The notes under the pieces: generated by a model
Databases searched by the model: none
The model's input: the letters and a program-made list of their open reading frames with translations, nothing else
What the model was told of the DNA's origin: nothing
Position numbers and translations under genes: made by a program
Source of the DNA: Kalaharituber pfeilii
Taxonomy: Eukaryota; Ascomycota; Pezizomycetes; Pezizales; Pezizaceae
DNA length: 64,000 bases
Direction of reading: 5' to 3'
NCBI GenBank assembly: GCA_015179045.1
Contig: WHUZ01000042.1
Coordinates: 434,001-498,000, forward strand
In this document: piece by piece, positions 44,567 to 55,199 of the stretch
How positions within the stretch are numbered: position 1 is the first letter of the stretch
Layout of the letters: the number at the start of each line of letters is the position of its first letter

Positions 44567-44929
44567 GAATATCAAATATTCGGCTTGGCAACCGGTCTCT
44601 TTAGGCTGGGTACGAGAACACCACATTCCTATTATCTATTCCCAGATTGTTATCCTCGTTTTGGGAAGTTGTAAAAAGCCCGGATTTAATGCCCTTTACT
44701 TTAGAGTATTCATGTGATGTTTGTTTTGTAGTTCCTTGCTTTCAACTACTTTTGTAGATTACTGTTTTATATCGGGATACGATCGTCGACCGGGATACGA
44801 TGTTTTCTTGGCACGCCTGCTGGAGTACTACATTTGGCTATATCTCGTGCAACAGACAAGCTAGCAGCTTACAGTAAACAGTTATATATACAGCATAGCT
44901 GATACTACAATTCTAGCATATTGTATCAA

Positions 44930-46900
44930 TTCTGTCAACAATGGTTCACTTGCTATATCAATATATGCATTAATAATATTAAATTACCACCCCCCCCCTC
45001 AACCTTCTGCATATTATCTATCAATAGGTCTATATCTATCTTTCCTATAGTAAGAGTTAGTCATTAATGGCTATAGTATATGATAGCATATGCAATATAG
45101 GCTAGAATAACTTACAGCTCTATTCGCGAGGCCTGAAACTAGCTGCTGCAGCTGCTGCATTTGCTGAATTATTTCCTCAAGTGTCGAAGGAGGGGGTAGT
45201 GGTGGCTGAGAGTTAGTAGCTCCAGATAATGCTGTTGACTTTACTACTATCTTATTGTCTGTATCTTTTGCAGCCCTAGTTCGTCCCCTTTTACCACTCC
45301 CTTGCCCTCTAGCCTGCCGTTTTCCTCCTTTCCCACTAGTAGTTGACCCCCCCCCCTTAACTTCTAGTATATTAGTAGTAAGCCTATCTGTTGGAGTACT
45401 TTGGTTCGGACCATCTACAGAAGACTCAGGAAAGTTATTAGAGTCCAAATCAAGGTCAATATGACAATCATTCACATTTTTCTGACCCTCCAACTGTCGT
45501 AGTCAAGCAATAAGATAATTTTGATCCAGGACTTGTCCAGATGATAGCTTTTTCCAACCTCGAGTTGATACTTGCTTACCATTACGTAGAGTACGTAAGG
45601 TGTTCATTCGAGGTACTATTTCTCGATATTGCATAATTTTCTCCAAAATGTAGTCCATACAGTTCTCAATCTCCTCTCTCCGGCGAGGCGTGAGGGCCAA
45701 TTTCGACATATTTAAGCAATTTGGATATAGCTGCTTCCTCGCCGCGAGTGAATAATTGTTGGTGGCAATGGGATTCTTGACGGGACCATTGACTTCTATT
45801 TACCCGCCATCGTAAAGTATTAGGATCGACACCATATTTTGCTGCAATTGGTGCTCTAGGCTCAAGGGGATGTTTGAATGCATATAAAATTACTGCATTG
45901 AGCCTGCTGGTATAATCAGCTGCCAGTACTTCAGCAGCTGAATTTGACTTCGACTTAGAGTATTGAGAGGGGTGAACTGGTTTGGAGGGTATATTCGGAC
46001 CTGGGGGTATATCTGGGGGGCAGGGATTGTGAGCAGCGAGCCGGTTTGAGGGGCATATCTGGGCCTGGGGGTTGCGAGCGGCGAGCCGAGGGCATATCTA
46101 AAGTGGTAATTTGGTTTAGGAAGTAAATCTGAGGTTTGACAGCAGCAAACCAGTTGGAGAGTATTGCTATTAGGGGTATCAACATAGAGCTCGAGGGAGC
46201 TGCGGCTCATGTGAGACAGCGGCTGCCATAAATCATGAGACATGTATCCGAGCGCCCATTGTATCACCTGTCACTGTCAGTACTATTCGACACGGATAAA
46301 ATGATAAAAAAAATATTAGAAGAGCAAAAAAATCAAGGAAAAATGGTGGGTTACATAAGTAAACATCAGGGAATTCAAATCCTTTCTCAGAATTCATATT
46401 CGTGCAATTTTGGTTGAGCTGTGAGGGTTTTTGCTAGAGGAGTCCGCTTGACTGCATGTCTCATACTCTTAGAGATATCAGCTGGAAATGAGTATATCAT
46501 CTTCAACTGGTAAACTAGGATGGTCTAAAGGTGCAGATAGCCCTATATCAATCTTGTAAGCAGTTGTAGAGTATATAACAGTATGTTCAGCCTCGGTACC
46601 TTCTATTTATTATAACTAAGTATAAATTGGTACAGCTACAGTTGCTGCAATTGCTCACTTTTAGACTTGCGAATAGAGCTTGAAGTATCCTACCCCCCTA
46701 TAGCATATGCCACCATATACTATGGCCATTAGTGAGTGACAGCAGCTATAAGAGCATAGATGTTAGTACTATTTAACTGGCAATATGTAGGAGCGTAAGA
46801 GGGAGGGGGGTTAAATTGACCTGTTGACATATTTATTGATATAGCAGGAGCTTGATATTGAATATAGGCAATAGAATATGTAGATAATGTTGTCCTGACA
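44930..46900 (-). mobile_element. repeat element with helix-turn-helix protein remnant and inverted ends
   Basis: Segments near 44950-45150 and 46640-46870 are imperfect inverted copies. CTTGCTATATCAATAT on the left pairs with the minus-strand CCTGCTATATCAATAA on the right, and AGCTCTATTCGC and ATAGTATATG also recur in inverted order. Between them the minus strand encodes a degenerate protein. The inverted right end also carries a remnant of the same C-terminal coding piece (LANRA). The class of element is not identified. Confidence 0.5.
45071..45960 (-). pseudogene. psq-like helix-turn-helix protein, frameshifted
   Basis: Reading right to left, a Ser/Pro-rich start leads to a helix-turn-helix block: LNAVILYAFKHPLEPRAPIA, AKYGVDPNTLRWRVNRSQWS and QLFTRGEEAAISKLLKYVE. 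This resembles the DNA-binding part of pogo-type transposases and CENP-B/psq-like proteins. A frame change then gives TPRRREEIENCMDYILEKI and NGKQVSTRGWKKLSSGQVLD. After a stop comes a Lys/Gly-rich part and LEEIIQQMQQLQQLVSGLAN, which may form a coiled coil. No DDE catalytic domain is visible. I treat it as a transposon-derived pseudogene. Confidence 0.5.
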
Positions 46901-47056
46901 TCATTGTATCTATATCACTTTATTTGATGTTACTGGCATCTAAGTTACCAAAGATATTGTGAAAATGGTTTCTCATGAGGCATGCCAAGATGCGCGTCGT
47001 TTCTAGGTAGGCGATCGTTTCCCGATATAAAATAGTAGTGCTGACGAGACAAGATA

Positions 47057-47353
47057 CTCGCTGATTCAAAAGTATTCGGACACTAGATGTTGCATACGAG
47101 CTATGCGCTTTTGGGAATAGCATGATATGCCATATTCACTCCCATTATGGGTATAGAATTCGAATGTATCTAGGTACCTAAGTATACGTCGAAACGCCTA
47201 AAAAAACACTGCTGATGGCAAAATGAAGGTCTCACGAGCAGGAGCCGCAAGAACATTCCTTAATACAAGGTAACAGTTGCATACTGTGCCATCCCCAAAA
47301 GCGCATAGTGCCTATATATTATGCAGTGTCCGAATACTTTTTGAATCAGCGAG
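47057..47353. mobile_element. 297-bp Tc1/mariner-type MITE
   Basis: Terminal inverted repeats begin CTCGCTGATTCAAAAGTATT and match the right end (a one-base indel in the A run) for about 30 bp exactly. They continue with lower identity to about 75 bp (CTATGCGCTTTTGGG shared). TA precedes the left end; the right flank is GA, so the TA duplication is not intact. There is no coding capacity. Confidence 0.8.
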
Positions 47354-47601
47354 GACTTACTTCATGCCATTGAGTCGACGGAGCTGCGAAGAGCGGCCGG
47401 CGAGTGCTGCATGATGCTGCTGCCGTGCGAAGGCCAGAATGGCTGCCTCAGCGTAGTGGGTATCCTTGAGATGTCTGACACGTTTGCTGACCTTTTGTTG
47501 ACGGCCAGATTGGATGAAATCGTGCTGTAGAAGTACTAGCCAGTAAAATATGTATTCGGACAGGGGTACTAATGCACATTATGCGCTACGTCCGAATACT
47601 A

Positions 47602-48447
47602 GCCAGTTTCAAATGTATTCGGACGCCTGACTAATGCATCTTATGCGCTATGCAGTATATGGCATGCACTAATCCACTTCTAGACAACTCACTAGCAAAA
47701 GCTGGGGACGAGAAAGTTGGATTAATGATCGCACAAGATACCCACAGCGCACCTGTTTTGACCGTCGCTCTGCAGCTGTTTTGGCCGTCGTTCCGGCAGA
47801 TGCTCCAACCGTCGTTTTTGGCAGCTATTTTGACCGTTGTCTTGGCAGCCGTTTTGACAACTATTTTAGCAGCCATTTTAGCAGCCATTTCAGCAGCCAT
47901 TTTACCAACTGCTCGCTGTTTTTACCATGGTCTCTGTAGCTGTTTTTTACCGTTGCTTTTACCGTCGTTTTGGCAGCTGTTTTAACCGCCATTTCAGCAA
48001 CCATTTCAGCAGCCATTCCGACGGTCATTTGTACAGCTGTTTTGGGTGTCATTTTGGCAGCTGTTAGGAATGTCATTTTGACAGCTGTTTGACAGTCGCT
48101 TCCGAAGCAGTCATTATAGGGATCATTCCCACTTTTCTTATATCTCTATGAGCTCCACATAATAATATCAAGCTGTGTACTTATTTCCACCACTTGCATT
48201 GATACATTTAGACATTATTGATGGTAGTTTACTTATTTCCTTATTTATATCCTCCATTCTAACATTATTCCATTCCTATATAAAACCACTTTCATCTGCT
48301 CTACTGTAACAATCCTTTCCAACGGTTGCACATTTATCTTGTGCGAACTTTGCCGAGTCGGTAGCCTAGAAGTGGATTAGTGTATGCCATATGCTGCAAA
48401 GCGCAAAATATGCATTAGTCAGGCGTCCGAATACTTTTGAAACTGGC
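47602..48447. mobile_element. 846-bp Tc1-like element with 82-bp inverted repeats and TA duplication
   Basis: The left end GCCAGTTTCAAATGTATTCG and the right end (reverse complement GCCAGTTTCAAAAGTATTCG) continue as inverted repeats for about 82 bp, to CTAG at 47683 and 48367. TA flanks both ends (47600-47601, 48448-48449). The core is filled by a short-period repeat. A related end lies just outside the left edge (47535-47600), which suggests nested insertions. No transposase was seen. Confidence 0.75.
47747..48100. repeat. short-period repeat array (CAGC-RTTTT-type units)
   Basis: Degenerate units of about 12-15 bp around CAGCCATTTT and CAGCTGTTTTG fill most of the element core. The repeat keeps several frames open on both strands (AAK/TVK-rich readings), which I take as a by-product and not a gene. 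Confidence 0.7.
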
Positions 48448-48449
48448 TA

Positions 48450-48802
48450 GTACAGTACATACTAGTATTTTACTAGCTAGTACTTACAGTATGCATATGC
48501 ATTACACCGCGCTATGCAGCATGTTCCCCTGCAGCAACCACCAAAGGACAGTTCTACAGTGCGCATCTTCTACACTGAACATCGGTCAAGCACAAAGTTG
48601 TCAAGTCCATCCAATTGATACCATCAGTGTCTCCCCGCGCTTGCCTTCCCCCCCGCCCCATCCGACCCCGTCTTCAATACCTTCTCCAGGACTGCATGCA
48701 CTTCAGCCGCTTGAACAACAACTTCGTCCATCCTATTAAGCAAACCTAGAGTTTAAGTTCGCCGAGTCCGCTGCAGTTGCTGGTTCTCTCTAACCAGTAA
48801 CG
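48450..48802. other. EMC1 upstream region
   Basis: Probable EMC1 promoter, partly made of transposon-end debris (TACTAGTATTTTACTAGCTA near 48460-48480). No gene seen. Confidence 0.45.
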
Positions 48803-51800
48803 ATGCGCCTTCCCTCCATCTCTCTACTCCTCTCCATTTCATCATTTCTCGTCTCTCCAGCCTTTGCAGTCATCAAGGATGAAGCATATGAGATCGACTG
48901 GCATATACCAGTTGTCGGAAACTCAATACGGCCATCTACCTTCTTCCATCGCCCACAAATAGATTCTAAAGCTTCATTACTATACACTCTCACCGACAGA
49001 AAGGTTCTCGCAGCGCTGCATCCCCGGGATGGATCACTGGTGTGGAGACAGTCAATTGCGGAGGATGTTGCAACAGCCGAACCAGGCACATTCACAGCAC
49101 GACCGGCAGAGGGAAAGGTCATATCAGCAGGGGGGAAAGCTGTGAAAGCATTTGATGCTGCTGATGGCAGGCTTCTCTGGGCTACGGAATTTAGTCAAGC
49201 TGTTAGGGATGTCAGAATATCGAAAGAGCAAGATGCTGTCGTACTATGTGCAGATGGTAGTGTACGAAGGCTTGACGGTACAACTGGTTCTGTGATTAAC
49301 GAATATTATAACATAATCAAGAAGTAAGTGTCCTTTCTATCATGGTTTCGATAATTTGTCAGGTTGCCAACAACTTCTACAGGGAAGAATTTGCCCACTC
49401 ATTACACCTTTCATCCAATGCTACTATTGTTGTCAGTCTGGTGCCGAATGGGAATGCTCATAAGCTTCAAACTACAACAATCTTCAGCAAAGATAAAGTC
49501 GACACTCTGACCCTCTCTGATTCTGAGGTTGTGAGCCCTGGTGCTGTAATGTTTGTTGGTGGTCCCGGAATTGCAGCATGGATTGAAGACCAAGGGCGAG
49601 TTCTACTGCTCCTCTCTCTTGGAGCAAGACCCATGAGTCTTATCAATATTCCCGAAGGAGTGATTAGAATTGAAGTTCACCCAGCTCCAAATACCAATGT
49701 CTTCTTGATCTCCTATGATACAATTTCCTCCTCCTGGGCAGAGGTATGGGAGTTGAAAGAAGAATACGGGATCTTCAGCAAACTCTTTAATATTGCACCC
49801 AAGCCACACTCTCCGACCTCGTGGTCCGCCAACACCGCCTCCAATGGTGAAGCTTACTTCACCTTGAGTCTCCCATTTGGTGCTTCTGAGATCTACAACG
49901 CGGTCTCCCCTGATCCAGTTTATTCCTTCACTGGAAATTCCACAGCTATCCCAAGGGCGTTTCTATCAGTGTCAGAAGTCATTCCGAGGTCGGACAATAC
50001 ATATGCTCTCCGTACATTCCTCGCTTCTTATCCCGATGGCAATACCCATTTAACCCTAAATGGGAATATCGCATGGACACGACCCGAAAGCTTGGCAGGG
50101 CTGAAGATGGCTGTGTGGGTCGAATTGCTGGACCCCACTGTCGAAGAAGTAGGCGGAGAATTACATGTTGAAGAGATGCAGAATGTCCTAGAAGCATACA
50201 TTCACAGGGTCAAGCGACATATTCATGAGTTGATTACATATGGACCTACATGGGTCTCCAAACTACCTGGAAGAGTTATTGCGGAGTTCACCGGTGCGAA
50301 AGTGGAAACAGTAGTTGATGGAGTATTTAGAGATGGTTTTGGTTTCCGGAAGCTGGTAGTGGGCGTTACTGCAAACGGTGGAATGGTAGCCATTGATGTT
50401 GGCCAGAAGGGGAAAGTAGAATGGGTGCTTCATCACGTTTTGGAGAATCGAATGGCTGAGGTGAAAGGATTATACGAGATCGGAAAGGGTATTGTTGGTT
50501 TGGTGACAGGCGGAGGATGGTATGTTGAGGTCGATGCATTCGAAGGGAAACTGTTGAACAAGGAGAGAATAGAGGGCATTACTGCAGTCCTGAGCACCTC
50601 ACTTGTCGAATTAGAGGCAGGCGAAAAGAAAGTGATTCTGGTCCTCGTAAAAGACGCATCTGGGACCGAGGAGGTCAGATATTTTGGAGGGCATGCTCTT
50701 GCAATCTCGAAGGATATGTACATCACCTATCAGGACAGTTTTGGCGACATTCATGGGTACAAAGCTACACCGCAAGTATGTGCCAAAGTTATCTCACCGT
50801 CGAGGAAATATGCTAACAAAGTACAGTCAAATAGTGTCGAGAAAACCTTCTCCTTTGTTCCCCCCGAAATGGAGCTGGTCACATCCGTTATCGCGCCCAG
50901 CCGCACAACCCCGCCTGCATCTATTGGAAAAGTTATGGGCGACCGTTCAGTGATGTACAAATATTTGAATCCACACATGATCCTTGTAAGCACCAAACGA
51001 CTTGATGATCTTGGAACGGCATCAATCTACCTCCTAGACTCTGTATCTGGGACAGTTTTATACTCTGCAACACACTCGTCCGTTGACAAAACCAAACCAA
51101 TTGTGTCCGTCATGTGTGAGAATTGGTTTGTCTATTCCTTCTACACTGATGCAGATCCTACAGACGATGCATCGGCGACGGATAAAGTCAAGGGATATCA
51201 AGTTGTCGTCACCGAGCTTTACGAATCACCCATTAGGAACGATCGAGGTCCGTTGCAAGCGGAAAGCACATTCTCAGCCTTCGATCCAGAAGTTATCAAG
51301 AACAAGCCATATGCTATATCACAGTCCTTCATTTCTCCCGCGCCAATTACTTATCTCGCCACTACTTCGACAAAGCAGTCTATTACGACAACAGATATCT
51401 TGGCGTATCTCTCGCACCCTGCTGCTCTGTTATCAATTCCAAAAAGGATCCTTGACCCTCGCAGACCAATTGACCGCGATCCTGACGCCACTGAGCGGGA
51501 AGAGGGATTGTTTAGGTATGATCCAGTGCTGCAATTGGATCATAGGAGCATTTTGAGCCACAAGCGTGAGTTCTTGAACAATGGCGGGAAGGTGAAGATT
51601 ATCACAAGCCCGAGCTTGTTGGAGAGCACAAGCTTGGTTTTTTTGTATAGTGAGACAGATTTGTTTGGGACTAGAGTCAGCCCTAGTGGGACGTTTGATA
51701 TCCTAGGAAAAGGATTTGGGAAGCTGCAGTTGGTGGGAACGGTTGTGGGGCTGGCGATAGGAGTGTGGTTTGTTGCACCAATGGTAGGTTTATCTGTGCA

Positions 51801-51890
51801 GAAGAATATTATGATGTCTGCAGACGAAGACTAATTGTGCCATTGCAGGTGCGGAAAAAGCAGATAAGTCAACGGTGGATGAGCGGATGA
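48803..51890 (+). CDS. EMC1: ER membrane protein complex subunit 1 (EMC1)
   Basis: Largest lumenal/membrane subunit of the EMC insertase, which inserts tail-anchored and multipass proteins into the ER membrane. Three exons (48803-49323, 49383-51783, 51849-51890; introns 59 and 65 bp) give 987 aa. A signal peptide (MRLPSISLLLSISSFLVSPA, cut near residue 22) precedes a propeller of PQQ-like strands (VLAALHPRDGSLVWRQSI, VKAFDAADGRLLWATEF). The C-terminal EMC1 domain includes NKVQSNSVEKTFSFVPPEME, YKYLNPHMI and YQVVVTELYES-type strands. A single transmembrane helix (LVGTVVGLAIGVWFVAPM) is followed by the cytosolic tail VRKKQISQRWMSG from the last exon. The intron 1 acceptor was chosen at 49382 to keep the frame (NIIKK then EEFAHSLH). 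Confidence 0.93.
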
Positions 51891-52628
51891 AAGTTCCGAT
51901 GGGAATAACGTATAACAAGAGCTAGTTGCATTCCTTTCAAGATATATTACAGATGAAGTTTATATCACCGATAAATAAAATTTGTTTGCAATTTTCTTAA
52001 TGATATAATGGGGGATCAAAGTAGGATTATGTTGACATCGTGATTGTACATGACATGACATTTATATCTAAGAAAAATTCCGGTGGGAAGACAGTCATTA
52101 TGCTGCAGTATTTCCGTGAACGCTTCATTCTTTCCTTGTCAGGTTTGGAAATTCACGGGTGTGACGGCTGCACTCTCACTTAGAAGCCGCGTAAACCAAC
52201 AAGTAGGCGGAACTAGTCTCGGTACCAGGCGGAACATACCATCGTTGTGATGTATTCGCTGTGGCTAGTCTCATGCTCCTGGGGACGAGTACAGCGCCGC
52301 AGGGCAGGCTTGCTGCTCTCGAATGCATCTTCAAGTGCACACGGAGTACCTAGTTTACGAGATTCTATTCCGTTTAAGGGTTAGTGTTAGCATCCCTGGG
52401 GCTCTGCGGGAGGGTAATGCAGCCACATGGAGCTAGGCCGTTGCTATCATAAACAGCATCTACCGTAGAATCTACTTACGCTTGATACCGTAACATACAA
52501 CATTTTCCTTTCTACGCCATCACCATTACCCTTGTCCCCTCCAGAATCTCCAGACAATCAATATCTCCTCCCGCCCATCCACTAACACGAAACCGCATAG
52601 CCCCGCTCCCCACCCCACCTCCCCCACT
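51891..52628. other. intergenic between EMC1 and SRP14
   Basis: EMC1 3' flank and SRP14 promoter. No gene recognised. Confidence 0.5.
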
Positions 52629-53111
52629 ATGCAGGAACGAGTGAGCAACGATGAGGTTAGCTTCCAGCACCCCTTCCCCGCCGCGCCTTCAATTGCCCCG
52701 ATGGGGGGCACCATGGCCCACCTCCGCAGCTGACCGGGCGTGTCCCGTACAGTTCTTCCAAAAGCTCGCAGAGCTCTTTGCTGCCACGACCAAGAAAGAA
52801 AGCGGATCGGTCTTCCTAACACAAAAGCGATGCAAGTTTTTTTATCATAACTCCCCCCCCAACATGACTACTACCACCACCACAAATCCCCCGTCCCCCC
52901 ATCCAATTGAGACACCCTTGATTAACACTTTCCCCCTCCTCCACCTCGCTTTTTAATAGTAATACCGCACGACCAAAAACCAGCATCAGCCGCCGGCGAT
53001 CCCCTATCCGCTGACCTTGCGCTCCTCGACGCCCCAGGCCCCCTGCTCATCCGCGCGACAAACGGCGCGAGCAACAATAAGAATAAGAATAAGAACAAGA
53101 ACAAGGGCAGC

Positions 53112-53148
<37 letters not shown>

Positions 53149-53330
53149 CGACGAACAAGATCAAGTTCTCGACGGTGGTGGAGCCGGATGCGATTGATGC
53201 GTTCTATGTGCGGTACGCGGAGGTGTGGAAGACGGGGATGACGGCGCTGAAGAAGAGGGATAGGAGGAAGAAGAATAAGAAGAAAAAGTCGTCGGCAAAG
53301 GCGAAGGAGGCGGCAGCGGGGGAGTCGTAA
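52629..53330 (+). CDS. SRP14: signal recognition particle subunit SRP14
   Basis: Alu-domain RNA-binding subunit of SRP, involved in elongation arrest during co-translational targeting. Exons 52629-52655, 52753-52831 and 52960-53330 join to 158 aa. The joined sequence starts MQERVSNDEFFQKLAELFAA, then KKESGSVFLTQKRLIPHDQK, the family hallmark. Next come LLIRATNG, an Asn/Lys repeat (NKNKNKNKNK), a run of 12 Ala encoded by GCA repeats (about 53109-53146), FSTVVEPDAIDAFYVRYAEV, and a Lys-rich tail typical of SRP14. The QKR-L junction is restored only if intron 2 (52832-52959) uses a GC donor (GCAAGT) with a TAG acceptor. The conserved residues at this point support the GC-AG intron. It converges with LIP2. 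Confidence 0.88.
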
Positions 53331-53702
53331 AGGTTGGGTACGGGCAGGGGAGATGGCGGGTAAGTGAGATGAGTGGAGAGGTGGAACGATATTAACAAAG
53401 TAACGGAGAAAATTGCATATGGTACAAAGGCATGACATGTCCTCGCGAGGTCCCCGAAGCCTCGGAGAAAAATATATGTTCCCTTGTATGATGGGTATTC
53501 TAGTATCTCGTTTGTAAACCTGGGTTTCATATTCTAGATGCACCCTCGCCAGAACGACGAGACGTCTTATAAACAGCCTGAATTTGGCGAACAGGAAATA
53601 ATCTATATAGGTATATAATAAACAAACAATGTTAAGCCCGAAAACGCTTGGATGATATATACAAGACCTTCATTCAACTCTCAATTCTCACCTCCCCATA
53701 CC
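53331..53702. other. convergent intergenic region SRP14-LIP2
   Basis: Both 3' ends face each other. No gene seen; minus-strand ORFs here are shadows of the SRP14 repeats. Confidence 0.5.
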
Positions 53703-54677
53703 TCATACCTCCCCCTCACGCTCCCCCACCAGCCCCGCCAGCTCCTCCTCCGCGGCTTCCGCTTCCCCAAGCAGCTCCCCCAATCCCACCACCTTTACCT
53801 CCCTCCCTAACCTCCTTCCCATTTCCTCCACCCACGCTCTCCCGACCTCCTCCACACTCGGCACTACTCTCCCCTCACCAATGCCCCCCAACAAGCCTAA
53901 TCGCTCCATCTCCTCCCGTATAGACGCTACTCCCCTTCCCTCAATCCCGCACGCGACAATCCTGCCCCACCACCACGGATCAGTGTCGACATTCAGCCCA
54001 ACTCCGTGCGCTGTCACCCAGCGCCGAGCCTGGACTCCCACCGCTGCGATTTTGCGGTCGGGGGGTAAGTCCGGGGAGGAGCTGTCCCGGACCCAGATGC
54101 CCGGGTGCACCGGGTCACGGCCACTTGGGATTCCGTAGCGGGAAAGAGTGTTGATGGTCGTCTGTTCGAGGGCGCAGACCCAGTCTTTGACGCCCATGCC
54201 CGTGCCCGTCCTACTTGGACCTCTAGGGGAACCACTACTACTACTGCCCAAGGCAGCAAGATCAGCAACGACATACACCGTTACCTGCCCCGGCCCATGC
54301 CACGTAATCAGTCCGCCGCGCTTGGTCTCGATTAATTCTGCGCGCTCGCCCGTGACGGGGTGAGGGGTGGAGGTGAGAAAGTCCCGTTGCGCTTTGGTCG
54401 GGATCGAGGGATGGGAAGTGCGGAGACCGGTGGTGTAGGTAGGGGGATGGAATTCGGAGGTGATGACGATTGGGGGCAGGGGACGGAGGATTTTGGTGAT
54501 TGTAGGTTGGGAGGTGGAAGTGAGGATGGATTTGGGGGAGGAGAGCCGGCGCTTGCGGTGTAGGTGGTGCGAGACGAAGAGATCTTGGATTTGGGACGCG
54601 CGGGTGTAGGTGGTGCGGCTGAGGGGGAGGTGGTAGAGGAGTGGGCGGATCCGGGCGGGGGCGGGGGCGGGGCGCAT
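53703..54677 (-). CDS. LIP2: lipoyl(octanoyl) transferase (LipB family), mitochondrial
   Basis: Transfers octanoyl groups from acyl-carrier protein to lipoyl domains (H protein, E2 subunits) in mitochondria. A single 324-aa ORF. The basic N-terminus (MRPAPAPARIRPLLYHLPLS) looks like a mitochondrial presequence. Motifs in order: SHHLHRKRR; a lipid-site segment PPTYTTGLRTSH; RGGLITWHGPGQVTVYVVAD (family signature); and KIAAVGVQARRWVTAHGVGL, with the catalytic Lys at its start. The catalytic Cys lies in RIVACGIEGRGVASI. The C-terminus is Glu/Ala-rich. Start ATG 54677 is the first in frame. It diverges from CHL4, sharing a 292-bp upstream region. Confidence 0.92.
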   Translation of the reverse strand: MRPAPAPARIRPLLYHLPLSRTTYTRASQIQDLFVSHHLHRKRRLSSPKSILTSTSQPTITKILRPLPPIVITSEFHPPTYTTGLRTSHPSIPTKAQRDFLTSTPHPVTGERAELIETKRGGLITWHGPGQVTVYVVADLAALGSSSSGSPRGPSRTGTGMGVKDWVCALEQTTINTLSRYGIPSGRDPVHPGIWVRDSSSPDLPPDRKIAAVGVQARRWVTAHGVGLNVDTDPWWWGRIVACGIEGRGVASIREEMERLGLLGGIGEGRVVPSVEEVGRAWVEEMGRRLGREVKVVGLGELLGEAEAAEEELAGLVGEREGEV

Positions 54678-54969
54678 GGGCGGCGAGGTTTCGAGGGGCT
54701 CCCCGCCGGGGGGCTAGGCGGAGGAGGCGGAGGAGGCGGTGCGCGTAGATGAGAAGGGCCTGGCAGCAGCGACGTTGAGCAAATGGCTGTTTGGAGCGTT
54801 GGAAGGCGTGGCGGACGCGTGCCTCCCCGCGTGCGTGCTCGGGTCACGGGTGCGCGCCAGGCCGCGGCGCTGCTGCCGCCAAGAGGCCGGCGCCCGCATT
54901 CTCACCGCAGCACAATCGCGTCGTCCCGCGCTGCCAGCAGTCCACAGCGGCGCCGACCTTCCAGCAGCC
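54678..54969. promoter_or_regulatory. shared divergent promoter LIP2 / CHL4
   Basis: 292 bp between the two start codons, strongly GC-rich. Upstream in-frame ATGs for CHL4 (54739) exist but would add low-complexity residues not typical of the family. Confidence 0.45.
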
Positions 54970-55165
54970 ATGCCCAAGCCAGCCCCAGCCCCAGCCCCAG
55001 CCCACCGAGTCGACCATGGGCCGCTTCCCGACAGCCATGTGGTCCCCCACTCGCCCGCTCTGCTGAAGCTGCTCATGCGGCCGTCGAAGAACGCTCTGTG
55101 CGAAATAGCTCTCGAATGGTTAAGCAATGCTTCGCTTGGTGCGCCGCAGCCGCCCGGGGAGGGCT

Positions 55166-55199
<34 letters not shown>

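Noticed and set aside
47631..48076. ORFs on both strands rich in AAK/TVK
   Set aside because: By-product of the short-period repeat inside a MITE; no start context or codon bias.
53004..53543. Minus-strand ORF with a run of Cys
   Set aside because: Antisense reading of the SRP14 GCA repeat.
54332..54847. Pro-rich minus-strand ORF overlapping LIP2
   Set aside because: Frame shadow of GC-rich LIP2 coding and promoter sequence.
54739..54969. Upstream start for CHL4
   Set aside because: In frame, but the added residues are low-complexity and atypical; the ATG at 54970 is nearer the conserved start. Not excluded.
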